Shown here: in pieces, positions 10,017-18,556 of the stretch
Numbering within the stretch: position 1 is the first letter of the stretch
Layout of the letters: every line of letters starts with the position of its first letter
Assembly (NCBI GenBank): GCA_002344215.1
Contig: DDSV01000005.1
Location: 44,581 to 81,475 of the forward strand
Source: Akkermansiaceae bacterium UBA2381
GTDB lineage: Bacteria; Verrucomicrobiota; Verrucomicrobiia; Verrucomicrobiales; DEV007
Direction of reading: 5' to 3'
Length of the DNA: 36,895 nucleotides
Translations under genes and position numbers: made by a program
Notes under the pieces: model-generated
The model's database searches: none
Told to the model about the DNA's origin: nothing
What the model saw: the letters and a program-made list of their open reading frames with translations, nothing else

Positions 10017-10622
10017 CTACCAGCCATTGGCCAACTGGGAAACCAGCTTGTCCGAGAGGTCCTCGGCGGCAATCGCAAGATCCTGACGTTCGCCCACCTG
10101 GAAGCTCACTGCGGGATCGAGGAACTGAATCGCTTCTCCAACAACAACCCCCTGACGCGCATTGGTAAACGCGGTATTATCGGTTTTGCTGTCTCCCCAG
10201 TTGGAGTTCGCTGCTTTCTCCTCGCCGGCAACCTCACCAATACGGGCTCCAGTGATGGGATCCGCGAGATGATACTCAATGGTGAGGTAGATACTCAGTT
10301 CCTGGGACTGCAGGGTATCGTTACGATTCGCGCGCAGCTGGCTCTTATTGACTTGTTTAATCACTCCGACGAGAACCGCATCACAGCTGCTGCGAGTGGA
10401 AATCTGAAAGGTCCCGTCGGCCTGGAGATCTTTCAAGACCGCGTTGGTAACCAGGCTTGAGAGACGCGGCTCCTGAGTTTGGTTTTTGAACGGTGGCACA
10501 TGCAGCTTCCTGATATTCGAAAGACTCGCCGACTTGGCGTCGCCAAATTGATAGCCGGCACAACCGGAAAAAAAGAGACTAAACAGCCCGGCTGCCAGAA
10601 AGTAATGGATCGAAAACTTCAT
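10017..10622 (-). CDS. LptE-like lipopolysaccharide assembly lipoprotein
   Basis: LptE is the outer-membrane lipoprotein that plugs the LptD barrel and helps place lipopolysaccharide on the cell surface. The 201-residue protein has a lipoprotein signal (hydrophobic run 6-18, lipobox FSGC, modified Cys21), followed by GYQFG, as in many LptE proteins (C-GYxF). The body has the expected pattern IRKLHVPPFKNQTQEPRLSSLVTNAVLKDL and a central beta-rich segment. The ATG at 10622 has no Shine-Dalgarno. It sits between the BamD-like gene (160 bases upstream) and rsmI (78 downstream), all on the minus strand. The neighbours support an envelope assembly role. The family is diverse, so the assignment rests on the N-terminal pattern and context. 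Confidence 0.78.
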   Translation of the reverse strand: MKFSIHYFLAAGLFSLFFSGCAGYQFGDAKSASLSNIRKLHVPPFKNQTQEPRLSSLVTNAVLKDLQADGTFQISTRSSCDAVLVGVIKQVNKSQLRANRNDTLQSQELSIYLTIEYHLADPITGARIGEVAGEEKAANSNWGDSKTDNTAFTNARQGVVVGEAIQFLDPAVSFQVGERQDLAIAAEDLSDKLVSQLANGW

Positions 10623-10782
10623 TTAAGGATGAATTGCCACCGCGGGAAATGACCGAATCAGTAATCCGGGCCATAAACGTTGATTTCGAAACTAGGCGGG
10701 AATTATGAAAAAACAAGCCTTAAGAGAGCTTCAAAATCAAGGATTTCATCGATACTGGCCAGTGCCGTAGACTGGTCTTCGG

Positions 10783-11862
10783 TCATTGCGCGGGTGCGGC
10801 GACAGGGAGGGGGACCACCTCGTCTTCCGAAGTCCTCATTTCGACTTTCTCCTTCTTCAGGGGATTTGGTCCGAAAACACCTGCCTTTTTCTCAACAGGC
10901 ACCGGCATATTGTCCATTGCGTTCAGCCTCTCCTGCGCTTTTGCGGCCCAAACGGTGGACGGATTTTTCACCACTTCCCGGAAATAAACCCGTGCGGAGT
11001 CGGGTTTTCCGCTCTTTTCGTAGAAAACCCCCGTATTGTAGAGCTTTTCCATCGAACGCTCCTCAATGCTCTGAAGGTTCGATTTGATCTCGTTGGCCCG
11101 CTGATCTTCAGGATTCTGGTTCACAAAATCCAGACCTGCCTCTACCTGAGCCCTGTCTTTGACCGGACTGTTGGATTTTTCGGCCGTCACCCCCTGCAAT
11201 TTGAAAATCTGATACTGAGCCTCTTTTGCGAACTCAGTCTCCGAATACCGGTCCACCACCGATTTAAAGGTGGTGATCGCCGGCTCGGTCTCGCCCAGCT
11301 CCGTCCGGACATAACCGATATTGAGAAGAGATTTTGGAGCGTATTCTGTAAACGGAGCGCTCTTGCTGATCTGTTCGAACATTTCGATTAATTTCGACGG
11401 TTGAATCGAGGCCCCGACACCGAGAAATCCCTTTTTGTTGCTCGTGCGGAGCTTTTCGGCAATTTCATACTGGCGCTTTATCGCCTCGTTGAAATTTGGA
11501 GCATTCCGATAATTGGTGACCAACTCCTGATAGGCTTCGAATGATTTCTTATCGTCTTTTTCAAGGTCAAGCATCCGGGCGTAATGATATTGCGCTTCGC
11601 TCGCCGCATCGGTTCGCGGATAACTGCGGGTGATCGCCTTGTAGGCATCCCGAGCCTGGCGTGTCTTGCCGCTGCTTTCCTGACCCTGGGCCTTGACCAG
11701 CAGCGCCCTGGCGGACTGTTCCTGGGTAGAAAGGACATCCGAGTTCAGCACTTTTTTCTCCTCACTCCGCTTTTTAAGGCCACCTAGAAAGGCGTGAGAG
11801 GGGATTATTCCGAGCGAAAATGCTGCAGCGCCGCAAATGAGATGTTTCAGGACTCGAGTCAT
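10783..11862 (-). CDS. BamD/YbgF-like tetratricopeptide-repeat periplasmic protein
   Basis: This 359-residue secreted protein has a signal peptide (about 1-24, ending SHA before FLGG) and several TPR-like helical repeats, for example ARDAYKAITRSYPRTDAASEAQYHYARML, SFEAYQELVTNYRN and AITTFKSVVDRYSETEFAKEAQYQ. The phrase '(A)...Y..(I/L)...YP.(S/T).(A/Y)..A.Y..A' is characteristic of BamD, an essential member of the outer-membrane beta-barrel assembly complex, and of CpoB/YbgF. Unlike classical BamD there is no lipobox cysteine at the signal cleavage site. I start at the ATG at 11862; the open frame extends 33 bases further. It heads a minus-strand set with the LptE-like gene and rsmI. It could be a BamD analogue or another TPR envelope protein; I prefer the general call. 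Confidence 0.72.
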   Translation of the reverse strand: MTRVLKHLICGAAAFSLGIIPSHAFLGGLKKRSEEKKVLNSDVLSTQEQSARALLVKAQGQESSGKTRQARDAYKAITRSYPRTDAASEAQYHYARMLDLEKDDKKSFEAYQELVTNYRNAPNFNEAIKRQYEIAEKLRTSNKKGFLGVGASIQPSKLIEMFEQISKSAPFTEYAPKSLLNIGYVRTELGETEPAITTFKSVVDRYSETEFAKEAQYQIFKLQGVTAEKSNSPVKDRAQVEAGLDFVNQNPEDQRANEIKSNLQSIEERSMEKLYNTGVFYEKSGKPDSARVYFREVVKNPSTVWAAKAQERLNAMDNMPVPVEKKAGVFGPNPLKKEKVEMRTSEDEVVPLPVAAPAQ

Positions 11863-12331
11863 GGGGAAGTTTTTAGGCCGGTTAAAGTAAGGCAAGGCCG
11901 TCTTCGTTCAAACGTATTTCCTGAAGAAGCGCGGGCTTAATGGTAGCAAAGATGCTTATAATTGGATTCCTCTTACAACTGAGCTTCCGGAACATTCCAT
12001 GTGGAACAATAATAGGTCCGTATGATCCGGTTGCGCCTTGCTCTTAGGACGCAGGAGGCTGGAATTCCTTAGAAGGAAAGCCCGGTTAATAACTTCCTAC
12101 AATATATGTAATGTAAAATAGAGAGATGGGTGAATGGCGGGGCATTTGTCCCTGCCGTCCGCCCGGCCGGGATTTCCCCCTGATGCTTTGCCGGGGCCTC
12201 AATCGCGGGATTTGTCTGCGCTTTTTAACTGGCCTATTATCGCCATCGACGTAAACTGAACGCTTGTTTTTCAACTATCTGCCGGACAGATCTTTCTATT
12301 ATTTGCCCCGCAGGCTCGCTGCGGACCCTTG
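11863..12331. other. Divergent intergenic region
   Basis: This region separates the BamD-like gene (minus) from the CorC-type gene (plus) and should hold both promoters. It contains TATAAT at 11957-11962 on the plus strand without a matching -35 hexamer, a short hairpin ATCTG-CCGGA-CAGAT at 12277-12291, and the hairpin described separately next to the downstream start codon. No coding region is convincing. Confidence 0.5.
12308..12324 (+). promoter_or_regulatory. Hairpin directly before the CorC-type start codon
   Basis: CCGCAG and CTGCGG form a perfect 6-bp stem around GCTCG. It ends seven bases before the ATG at 12332, where a ribosome would bind. It might modulate translation initiation, which is inference. 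Confidence 0.35.
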
Positions 12332-13765
12332 ATGACGACAATTAACTTTTTGCCTCTCGCTTACGACCCGCCAATTCTGTCCTGCGTCGCAAGCATCGAT
12401 CTGGCACCCGAAAATCCGGCGGCTGGCTCTATCTTCCTGGTTGTGCTGCTTCTCCTGAACGCTCTCTTCGTGGCGGCGGAATTCGGACTCGTCAAAGTTC
12501 ACGTCAGCCAGCTCGAGGACGCGGTCGACGAAAAGCGCCGCGGTTCAAAGCTCGCCCTTCATGTGGCGCAGAACATCGACTCCTATCTTTCGGCCTGCCA
12601 ACTGGGCATTACTTCATCCAGTCTCGTTCTCGGCAGCCTTGGAGTTCCATTTCTAGCGAGATGGTTTTCCCCTCTCTTTGAAGGCACGGCAATCAGCGGT
12701 CCCGTGATGAATTTCATTCTCTTTCTCCTCAGTATCTCGATTCTGACCGCTTTTCACATTATTATCGGAGAAAAGATTCCGCGTGTCTTCGGTATTCGAA
12801 AGTCCGTCGGAACCACGATTTTCTGCAGCCGCCCCCTGAGAGTTTTCTATTTTCTAACGGCCGGACCGGTCTGGCTCATCAATTATGTCTCCAATGCGAT
12901 TCTGCGCCGGGTGTTTAGCATGGAGCCCGTTAACAACAGCCACATCAGCCATACGGCGGACGAACTCAGGCTGTTGGTTGAAGAAACCGGGCGCGCTCAC
13001 GCAGTGACCGAAACGGAGCAGGAAATCCTAATTAATGCACTGGGTCTGAGCGAGTTGAGTGTCCGGGACATCCTGACTCCGAGAAACGATGTGGTTGTTC
13101 TGGATGTGCACCGGACCTTCAAGGAGAATCTCGAAGTGGCGATGGAGTCAAAACACACCCGCTTTCCGCTGGTGGACCGCCATCTCGACAAGACTCTTGG
13201 GCTTATTCACATCAAGGACCTTCTCCGTGAGATGCAGAAGGATTCCCCCAACCTTTTTGCCCTGAAACGCGATCTTGGAGCCGTTTCGGAAAACCTCCCC
13301 CTCGATCAACTCCTGCAGCTCTTTCTGGCTCGTCGGGCCCACATGGCGCTTGTTGTCGATGAGTTCGGCGGATCGATCGGGCTGGTCATGCTCGATGATG
13401 TGCTGGATCAGGTCGTCGGAGAGATTCTCGATGAATTCGATGACGAGGAAACAGGGTTCCACCGGTTGAGCGAAACTGAGTTTATGGTCGAGGGCTGGCT
13501 ACCGCTCCACGAACTGGCCAATTTTGTCGAGGACCTCGATCTGGAGGATCCGGCGGTCAGTACGGTAGGTGGCTACTTCACCAGCAAGCTCGGCCGAATT
13601 CCGGAACCCGGCGAGACAATGGAGATCGAAGGATTTCTTGCTGAGGTAACGAAGTCCGATGACCGGATCGTTCACGAGATTCACTTTACGAAAATCGAGG
13701 AACCCGTTGAAACCGCTCCCGGCGAGCCGGCGAATGAGTCATCGATGACGGATGATGAGAAGTAG
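12332..13765 (+). CDS. CorC/HlyC-type membrane protein with DUF21, CBS pair and C-terminal domain
   Basis: This 477-residue protein has the CNNM/CorC domain order: a DUF21 transmembrane domain (hydrophobic segments near 33-53, 92-114, 126-146 and 171-194, with GEKIPR at about 146-151), two CBS domains (about 250-300 and 318-365), and a CorC_HlyC C-terminal domain (about 380-455, with TVGGYFTSKLGRIPEPGE). Family members are implicated in magnesium and cobalt ion export or homeostasis; CBS pairs bind adenine nucleotides. 'Haemolysin' in older names is not supported by function. TTG at 12329 and ATG at 12332 are adjacent; I use the ATG. No Shine-Dalgarno is present and a hairpin abuts the start. 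A perfect inverted repeat follows the stop by 25 bases. The substrate cannot be read from sequence. Confidence 0.9.
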   Translation: MTTINFLPLAYDPPILSCVASIDLAPENPAAGSIFLVVLLLLNALFVAAEFGLVKVHVSQLEDAVDEKRRGSKLALHVAQNIDSYLSACQLGITSSSLVLGSLGVPFLARWFSPLFEGTAISGPVMNFILFLLSISILTAFHIIIGEKIPRVFGIRKSVGTTIFCSRPLRVFYFLTAGPVWLINYVSNAILRRVFSMEPVNNSHISHTADELRLLVEETGRAHAVTETEQEILINALGLSELSVRDILTPRNDVVVLDVHRTFKENLEVAMESKHTRFPLVDRHLDKTLGLIHIKDLLREMQKDSPNLFALKRDLGAVSENLPLDQLLQLFLARRAHMALVVDEFGGSIGLVMLDDVLDQVVGEILDEFDDEETGFHRLSETEFMVEGWLPLHELANFVEDLDLEDPAVSTVGGYFTSKLGRIPEPGETMEIEGFLAEVTKSDDRIVHEIHFTKIEEPVETAPGEPANESSMTDDEK

Positions 13766-13790
13766 GATCCGGATCATCTCCGCCCCTTTG

Positions 13791-13826
13791 CTAACCTTGA
13801 TGCCGGGGCCGGAACATCAAGGTTAG
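13791..13826. terminator. Bidirectional terminator-like inverted repeat between convergent genes
   Basis: CTAACCTTGATG (13791-13802) and CATCAAGGTTAG (13815-13826) are perfect complements around a 12-base CG-rich loop. It lies between the CorC-type gene (ends 13765) and the cytochrome c peroxidase gene (ends 13876 on the other strand). Neither strand has a T-run after it, but position and perfection suggest a shared terminator. Confidence 0.6.
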
Positions 13827-13875
13827 CCTGAGAAAGTAGACTGTCGGCTGATCGACTGGAGGAATGCCGCCAGAC

Positions 13876-14901
13876 TCACGACTCCACCTTGGGAGTGTTT
13901 GGTCCATCCGCCGGTAACTCCGGCTTTTTGATGTAGTCCGCGTCAATCCGCCCTTTCAGAGATCCAAGGAACGTGACGATTGCGGCCACCTCTTCCTCCG
14001 GGAGCTGGCGTCCGAGCTGAAACTCCGCCATTTTCGCCACGATCTCGTTCAGCGTCTCGACCGAGCCGTCGTGAAGGTAAGGTCCTGTTTCGGTGATGTT
14101 CCTCAGGCTGGGAACTTTGAAGAAATATTTGTCGGTTTCAACTTTGGTTGCTTCGTACCGGCCGAGATCCTTGGTTGGCCACTCTTTGACGAGACCAAGC
14201 TTCTGATAGAGGTGACCGCCGACGCCCATTCCGTTATGGCAGACCGTGCATCCCGTGGAGACAAAGAGATTCAGTCCGTGTTTCTCAGCGTCGTTCAGTG
14301 CGGTTTCGTTCCCTTTAAGGAAGTCGTCAAACGGCGAGGGGGTGAGAAGTTTGCGTTCAAAGGCCCCTATCGCATTGCCGACGTTGACATAGGTCATCGG
14401 ATCCTTCTCGCCGGGGAAGGCGGCGGCAAAGGCATCAACATAACCCGGGATGGATTTCAAAACCTTGAGGACATAGTCAGGGTCGGGCATCCCCATTTCG
14501 ATCGGGTTGGTTACCGGTCCGATGGCCTGCGCTTCGACATCTTTGGCACGGCCGTCCCAGAATTGGGCGATGTGAATGGCCGCGTTGTAGACGGTCGGTG
14601 CGGAACGACCACCCAACTGATCATGGATCCCTTTCGAAACCTTCAATCCGTCATCACCGAAACTCTCCAGATCGTGGCAGGAGTTGCACGACATGGTCCG
14701 GTTCTTGGAGAGACGGGTTTCGTAATAGAGCATCCGTCCAAGCGCAATTTTTGCCTCGGTGATAGGATTCTCAGAGTTGTCCGCTACCTCAAGGATGGGT
14801 TGGAACATGCCAAGGGCGGCAAGGTTGACGGTGGTTTCCGCTTTCAAAGCCGGAGCTCCGAGAAGGCTGACGACGGTGGTGATTAGGATAGTACGGTGCA
14901 T
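13876..14901 (-). CDS. Di-haem cytochrome c peroxidase
   Basis: Members of this MauG/CcpA family reduce hydrogen peroxide to water in the periplasm, using electrons from cytochrome c or other donors. The 341-residue protein has a Sec signal peptide (1 to about 21, APALKA) and two haem-c attachment motifs, CNSCH at 72-76 and CTVCH at 218-222. Other family blocks include RMLYYETRLSKNRTMSC, GGRSAPTVYNAA (97-108), QFWDGRAKDVEAQA, NPIEM (132-136, carrying the catalytic glutamate position) and KVPSLRNITETGPYLHDGSV. No cytochrome maturation genes are in the window. It is divergent from the membrane protein at 15029, with 127 bases between. A related role such as MauG-type oxidation cannot be excluded, but length and motifs favour a peroxidase. 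Confidence 0.92.
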   Translation of the reverse strand: MHRTILITTVVSLLGAPALKAETTVNLAALGMFQPILEVADNSENPITEAKIALGRMLYYETRLSKNRTMSCNSCHDLESFGDDGLKVSKGIHDQLGGRSAPTVYNAAIHIAQFWDGRAKDVEAQAIGPVTNPIEMGMPDPDYVLKVLKSIPGYVDAFAAAFPGEKDPMTYVNVGNAIGAFERKLLTPSPFDDFLKGNETALNDAEKHGLNLFVSTGCTVCHNGMGVGGHLYQKLGLVKEWPTKDLGRYEATKVETDKYFFKVPSLRNITETGPYLHDGSVETLNEIVAKMAEFQLGRQLPEEEVAAIVTFLGSLKGRIDADYIKKPELPADGPNTPKVES

Positions 14902-15028
14902 GTAATCTTGGACGGTATTTACGAAATACTGGAGACGTCGGATACTCTAGCGTCCCCGAAAAAGCGGGCAACTGGCAAATCATTACTCTCCCGTAACGGA
15001 TTGGAGCCAGTGACCGTCTCTTCCGTTG

Positions 15029-16189
15029 ATGCGCGCTCCTGACCCGGTAACTTCCGACAACGTCTCTCCTGCTCCGCTTGAGCGGCCGGGCCACCGGGGG
15101 GTGCGCATGGTTGCGTCAGCCGCCTCAAATGCGCTTGGATTGATCTCGGTCATGCTCACGCTGGCTGTCATCTCTGCCATCCCCGTCGTGAATCTCCTCA
15201 GTCTCGGTTATCTGTTGGAGTCGTCTGGACGGGTAGCTAGATCAGGACGCGTGAGGGACGGGTTTATCGGGCTTTCCCGCTTCTCCAACGCCGGCAGGAT
15301 AGCCCTTTCGTGCTGGATCTGGTTTCTTCCCCTTCGATTGATCCATAGCTTTTGGCGGGATGCCGAGCTCATCGAGCCGGGTGGTGATGAGGCCGCGCGA
15401 CTACGGGTAGTTCTGGCTGTCTCGTCTGTGCTCATTGGGATCCATTTGATCGGAGCCTGCCTTCGTGGAGGGAAATGGCGTCACTTTTTTCTCCCGGCCC
15501 CCTTCCAGTGGCTTCGGTTTCTCGGGGGCAGCATCGGGTTCTCGGCGCTTCTCGCGAGTGTTGCCGCTTTCGTAAAGGAAATGCGGCTGTTCTATTTCTT
15601 CTCACTCGGCGCGCGCGGATTTACCGGCGCCGCCCTCTGGCTGGCAATTCCTCTTTTGATCATGATGTTTTTTGCAAACGTCACAAACCCGGGCCTGGCG
15701 GTCCTCGGATCATTCGCGGGCAGCTTCCTCCTCGCGGGAGTCTGCCTGTATCTTCCCTTCCTTCAGACACGCTTTGCCATGACGGGCCGATTCGGCGAGT
15801 TTTTCTCAATTAGTGCGACGAGGGAACTTTTTCGTCGCGCTCCCCTTGCCTTCTGGATGGCACTGCTGGTGACCCTGCTCTTTGCACTGCCCCTCTACCT
15901 GCTCAAAATCGAGCTCACCCCGAACGAAATCGCCTGGCTTCCCAACCTGGCCTTTGTGCTTTTCATTTTCCCCGCCCGACTGCTTCTCGGATGGGCGGTC
16001 TCGAGGGCGGAACGGAGGGAAACACAGCGAATATGGCTCTCGCGATGGGCCGCGCGACTCGGAGCGATTCCCGTCGTGGGAACCTATGCCTTCATTGTCT
16101 GGTTGACTCAGTATCTGAGCTGGCACGGATCACTCAGTCTGCTTGAGCAACATGCCTTTCTCGTGCCGGCGCCGCTCTTCGGGCTTTGA
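15029..16189 (+). CDS. Multi-pass membrane protein, unknown function
   Basis: This 386-residue protein has about seven to nine hydrophobic segments. Its N-terminal block, VVNLLSLGYLLESSGRVARSGRVRDGF (about 53-79), followed by WFLPLRLI and DAELIEPGGDEAARLR, resembles a conserved membrane protein I associate with Planctomycetes and Verrucomicrobia. This is from memory of the motif, not a search. No enzyme or transporter signature is visible. TTG at 15026 and ATG at 15029 are adjacent; I use the ATG, preceded by CTCTTCCGTTG rather than a Shine-Dalgarno. It diverges from the cytochrome c peroxidase gene and ends 9 bases before the converging DUF167 gene. The context gives no functional clue. Confidence 0.75.
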   Translation: MRAPDPVTSDNVSPAPLERPGHRGVRMVASAASNALGLISVMLTLAVISAIPVVNLLSLGYLLESSGRVARSGRVRDGFIGLSRFSNAGRIALSCWIWFLPLRLIHSFWRDAELIEPGGDEAARLRVVLAVSSVLIGIHLIGACLRGGKWRHFFLPAPFQWLRFLGGSIGFSALLASVAAFVKEMRLFYFFSLGARGFTGAALWLAIPLLIMMFFANVTNPGLAVLGSFAGSFLLAGVCLYLPFLQTRFAMTGRFGEFFSISATRELFRRAPLAFWMALLVTLLFALPLYLLKIELTPNEIAWLPNLAFVLFIFPARLLLGWAVSRAERRETQRIWLSRWAARLGAIPVVGTYAFIVWLTQYLSWHGSLSLLEQHAFLVPAPLFGL

Positions 16190-16198
16190 GAATCTTTC

Positions 16199-16429
16199 TC
16201 AATCTCCACCGGGAATTTGCACCCTCTTGAGTCGGGCGGACAACCCTGTTTTGATGACGACTTCGGCGCGGGTCACTCCAAAATGCTTGGCGATCAGGCG
16301 AATCAGCTCCTCGTTGGCCTTTCCGTCGACAGGAGGTGATTTGAGGCGGGCAACGAAGGATCCGTCACTCTGTTCCGTCAGAGTCGATTCCCTGGACCCG
16401 GGCTTCACCTTGATTTCAATCCATCGCAT
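16199..16429 (-). CDS. DUF167 (YggU-like) family protein
   Basis: This 76-residue protein has the DUF167 signature: IKVKPGSRESTL near the N-terminus and SPPVDGKANEELIRLIAKHFGV in the middle (typical 'PPVDGKAN'), then a basic strand. The molecular function is unknown. The ATG at 16427-16429 shares its A with the TGA stop of the NagB fusion gene (TGATG), so the two are very likely translationally coupled. A GTG one codon earlier is a possible alternative start. The coupling need not imply related function. Confidence 0.9.
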   Translation of the reverse strand: MRWIEIKVKPGSRESTLTEQSDGSFVARLKSPPVDGKANEELIRLIAKHFGVTRAEVVIKTGLSARLKRVQIPGGD

Positions 16430-18375
16430 CACCCTTCCGCCGCATCCTCGGGAACCCAGCGGCGGAACGCTTCGATAGCTTCGTATTCCGCCATTCCGAG
16501 GGCGTCATACGTCGCAGCCAGTTCCTGATTTCTTGCCGAGGCATTGAGATCGGCGTCATTGACCGACATGAACTTCCGGATCGCCTCGACCTTCTGATCG
16601 AGTTGATCGGGGCTCATCGGAATCGCCATATCGATCTCATGGGCTTCGAAGGACCGGTCGCGACCGCGGTAGAGCCAGACGTTGGGAACGGGCGTGGTGC
16701 TGTCATTCTTCAGCATCTTCCAGGCGTTGGAAAAGGCCTTGAACGAAAGAGCCTGCGGTGAACTGGGGTCGCTCGCATCACCGGTAACAAACACACTGTC
16801 CGGAGCGAATTCATCGAGTACGCGGCTGATGTTCTCCACATCGGCTTGATCAAGTCGAAAACGCCGGTAACGCCCCTGCTCATAAAAAGGCAGATCGAGA
16901 AAGCGGGTATCATGATACTTCAGGCCGCAAACCGAGGCGGCGTCCCGGGCCTCGCCCCGCAGGATGAGCCCCTTGAGCTTGCGAACCGATTCCGGATCGA
17001 CCCCGAATTCCCCCTTCGCGTCGATCGAGGAAATGATGGATCCGGCGTAGGCCGTCTGGCTCTCCCATTCGGCCGATTGATCCGTCTGCACCATTTCGAG
17101 AAGAATGCGGGCAAAATTCAGGGCAGCGATATCGGCGACCCGCAGATTGCCGGAAGTCTGGAAGACCAGCTTCACATAGTGCCCCTGCTCCTTCAGTCGA
17201 TCAATCGTTCCTCCCATGCCGATATAGGCGTCGGCCGGTTCGGGGCTGAGAATCAGAATGCGCTTGGGAAACGGGGTGGACCGCTCGGGCCGGTTGGTAT
17301 CGTCGGCACCGGGCTTTCCTCCGGGCCAGCCGGTGATGGTGCGCTGAACGCGGTTGAAGTTGTCGATGTTCACCTCGTAGGCGGCCTCTGAAGTCGAGGC
17401 GAGCAACTCCCCTACCCCGTTCTCATTGTAATCCTCATCGACCAGTTTCAGAATGGGCTTCTCCAGCTTTTGAGAGAGCCAGACGACAGCCCTCTTTTTC
17501 ATCGCGGCATCCCACTCCACCGGGCCGACGAGCCAGGGGAAACGAAAGCGGGTCAAATTCGAAGCAGCAGCGCGATCAACAAGGAAGGTCGCGTTCGGAT
17601 GGTTTTGCAGGAAACTCGCGGAAATCTGATCAGTCATGCGCCCCTCGGCGGCTTCCCTCACAATCGCAGCCTTGTTGTTTCCCCACGCCATCAGGACGAG
17701 GCACCGTGCTTCGAGAATGGTCCCCACCCCCATCGTGATGGCGGATCGGGGCACATTCGCCACCCCCATGAAGTCGGCTGCGGCATCCTGCCGGGTCACA
17801 CGGTCCAGCGTAATCATCCGGGTGGGCGAATCGTTCGCCGAACCGGGTTCGTTAAATCCAATGTGACCGGTTCGGCCGATTCCGAGTATCTGGAGATCCA
17901 ATCCGCCGGCCTCCTCGATTCGTCGCTCGTAGTCGAGGCAGTGATCATAGACCGCCTCCAACGGAACCGTTCCATCGGGAATATTGATCTGGTGCTCAGG
18001 GATGTCGACGTGGTCGAAGAGCTGATCCTGCATGAAACGGTAATAGCTCTCCGGGTGGTCGCGTGGAAGTCCGTAGTATTCGTCGAGGTTGAAGGTGGTG
18101 ACGTGAGTGAAACTCAGCCCCTCCTCACGGTGCAGACGAATCAATTCACGGTAGAGCGGCACAGGAGTCGATCCCGTGGCGAGACCGAGGACGGTCTGCC
18201 GACCTGCGGCCGAGCGCTCCCGGATCAGAGCGGCGATCTCGGCGGCAAGCGCGGCGCTGGCCGCGTCAGAATCGCGGTGAACGAGAGTCCGCACTTTCTC
18301 AAATCGCTCACGCTGAGTTAGTTGTTTCTGCCCGGAGGCTTCGAGGATTCGCCCGGTTTCGTCAGGATTGGTCAT
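16429..18375 (-). CDS. Glucosamine-6-phosphate deaminase fused to a degenerate PIG-L-like domain
   Basis: Residues about 20-300 are a NagB-type isomerase/deaminase, which converts glucosamine-6-phosphate to fructose-6-phosphate and ammonia in amino-sugar breakdown. Visible blocks are LGLATGSTPVPLYREL (63-78), FNLDEYYGLPRDHPESYYRFM (95-115) and GIGRTGHIGFNEPGS (165-179). Residues about 370-560 have the fold pattern of a PIG-L/LmbE deacetylase (RILILS...GMGGTIDRLKEQGH, QTSGN, LDLPFYE), a fusion known from Bacteroidetes. The metal-binding HPDD motif reads EPAD at 379-382, and the later histidine motif is replaced by DPSSPQAL (536-543). The second domain is therefore probably not an active zinc deacetylase. 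I start at the ATG at 18375; the longer frame to 18537 adds unrelated sequence. The stop overlaps the DUF167 start. Confidence 0.92.
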   Translation of the reverse strand: MTNPDETGRILEASGQKQLTQRERFEKVRTLVHRDSDAASAALAAEIAALIRERSAAGRQTVLGLATGSTPVPLYRELIRLHREEGLSFTHVTTFNLDEYYGLPRDHPESYYRFMQDQLFDHVDIPEHQINIPDGTVPLEAVYDHCLDYERRIEEAGGLDLQILGIGRTGHIGFNEPGSANDSPTRMITLDRVTRQDAAADFMGVANVPRSAITMGVGTILEARCLVLMAWGNNKAAIVREAAEGRMTDQISASFLQNHPNATFLVDRAAASNLTRFRFPWLVGPVEWDAAMKKRAVVWLSQKLEKPILKLVDEDYNENGVGELLASTSEAAYEVNIDNFNRVQRTITGWPGGKPGADDTNRPERSTPFPKRILILSPEPADAYIGMGGTIDRLKEQGHYVKLVFQTSGNLRVADIAALNFARILLEMVQTDQSAEWESQTAYAGSIISSIDAKGEFGVDPESVRKLKGLILRGEARDAASVCGLKYHDTRFLDLPFYEQGRYRRFRLDQADVENISRVLDEFAPDSVFVTGDASDPSSPQALSFKAFSNAWKMLKNDSTTPVPNVWLYRGRDRSFEAHEIDMAIPMSPDQLDQKVEAIRKFMSVNDADLNASARNQELAATYDALGMAEYEAIEAFRRWVPEDAAEG

Positions 18376-18556
18376 GCTTGCTGGGGTATGCTGGAGTGGA
18401 CGGGCAGTCGTGTCAATGTTCCGGATCGTGACGCAATGAAGTTTACTCCGTCTGCAGATCTCCTCGTACACGTCGCCCCCTTTTTCCGGTGTTGCAGGAG
18501 TCTCGACAAGAGAGGGCGGCCACGCCATTCTATCCAAAAGAGTCCCATTCCCGATT

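Noticed and set aside
18376..18537. 54-residue N-terminal extension of the NagB fusion
   Set aside because: No similarity to the family; the ATG at 18375 gives a normal N-terminus and leaves room for divergent promoters.
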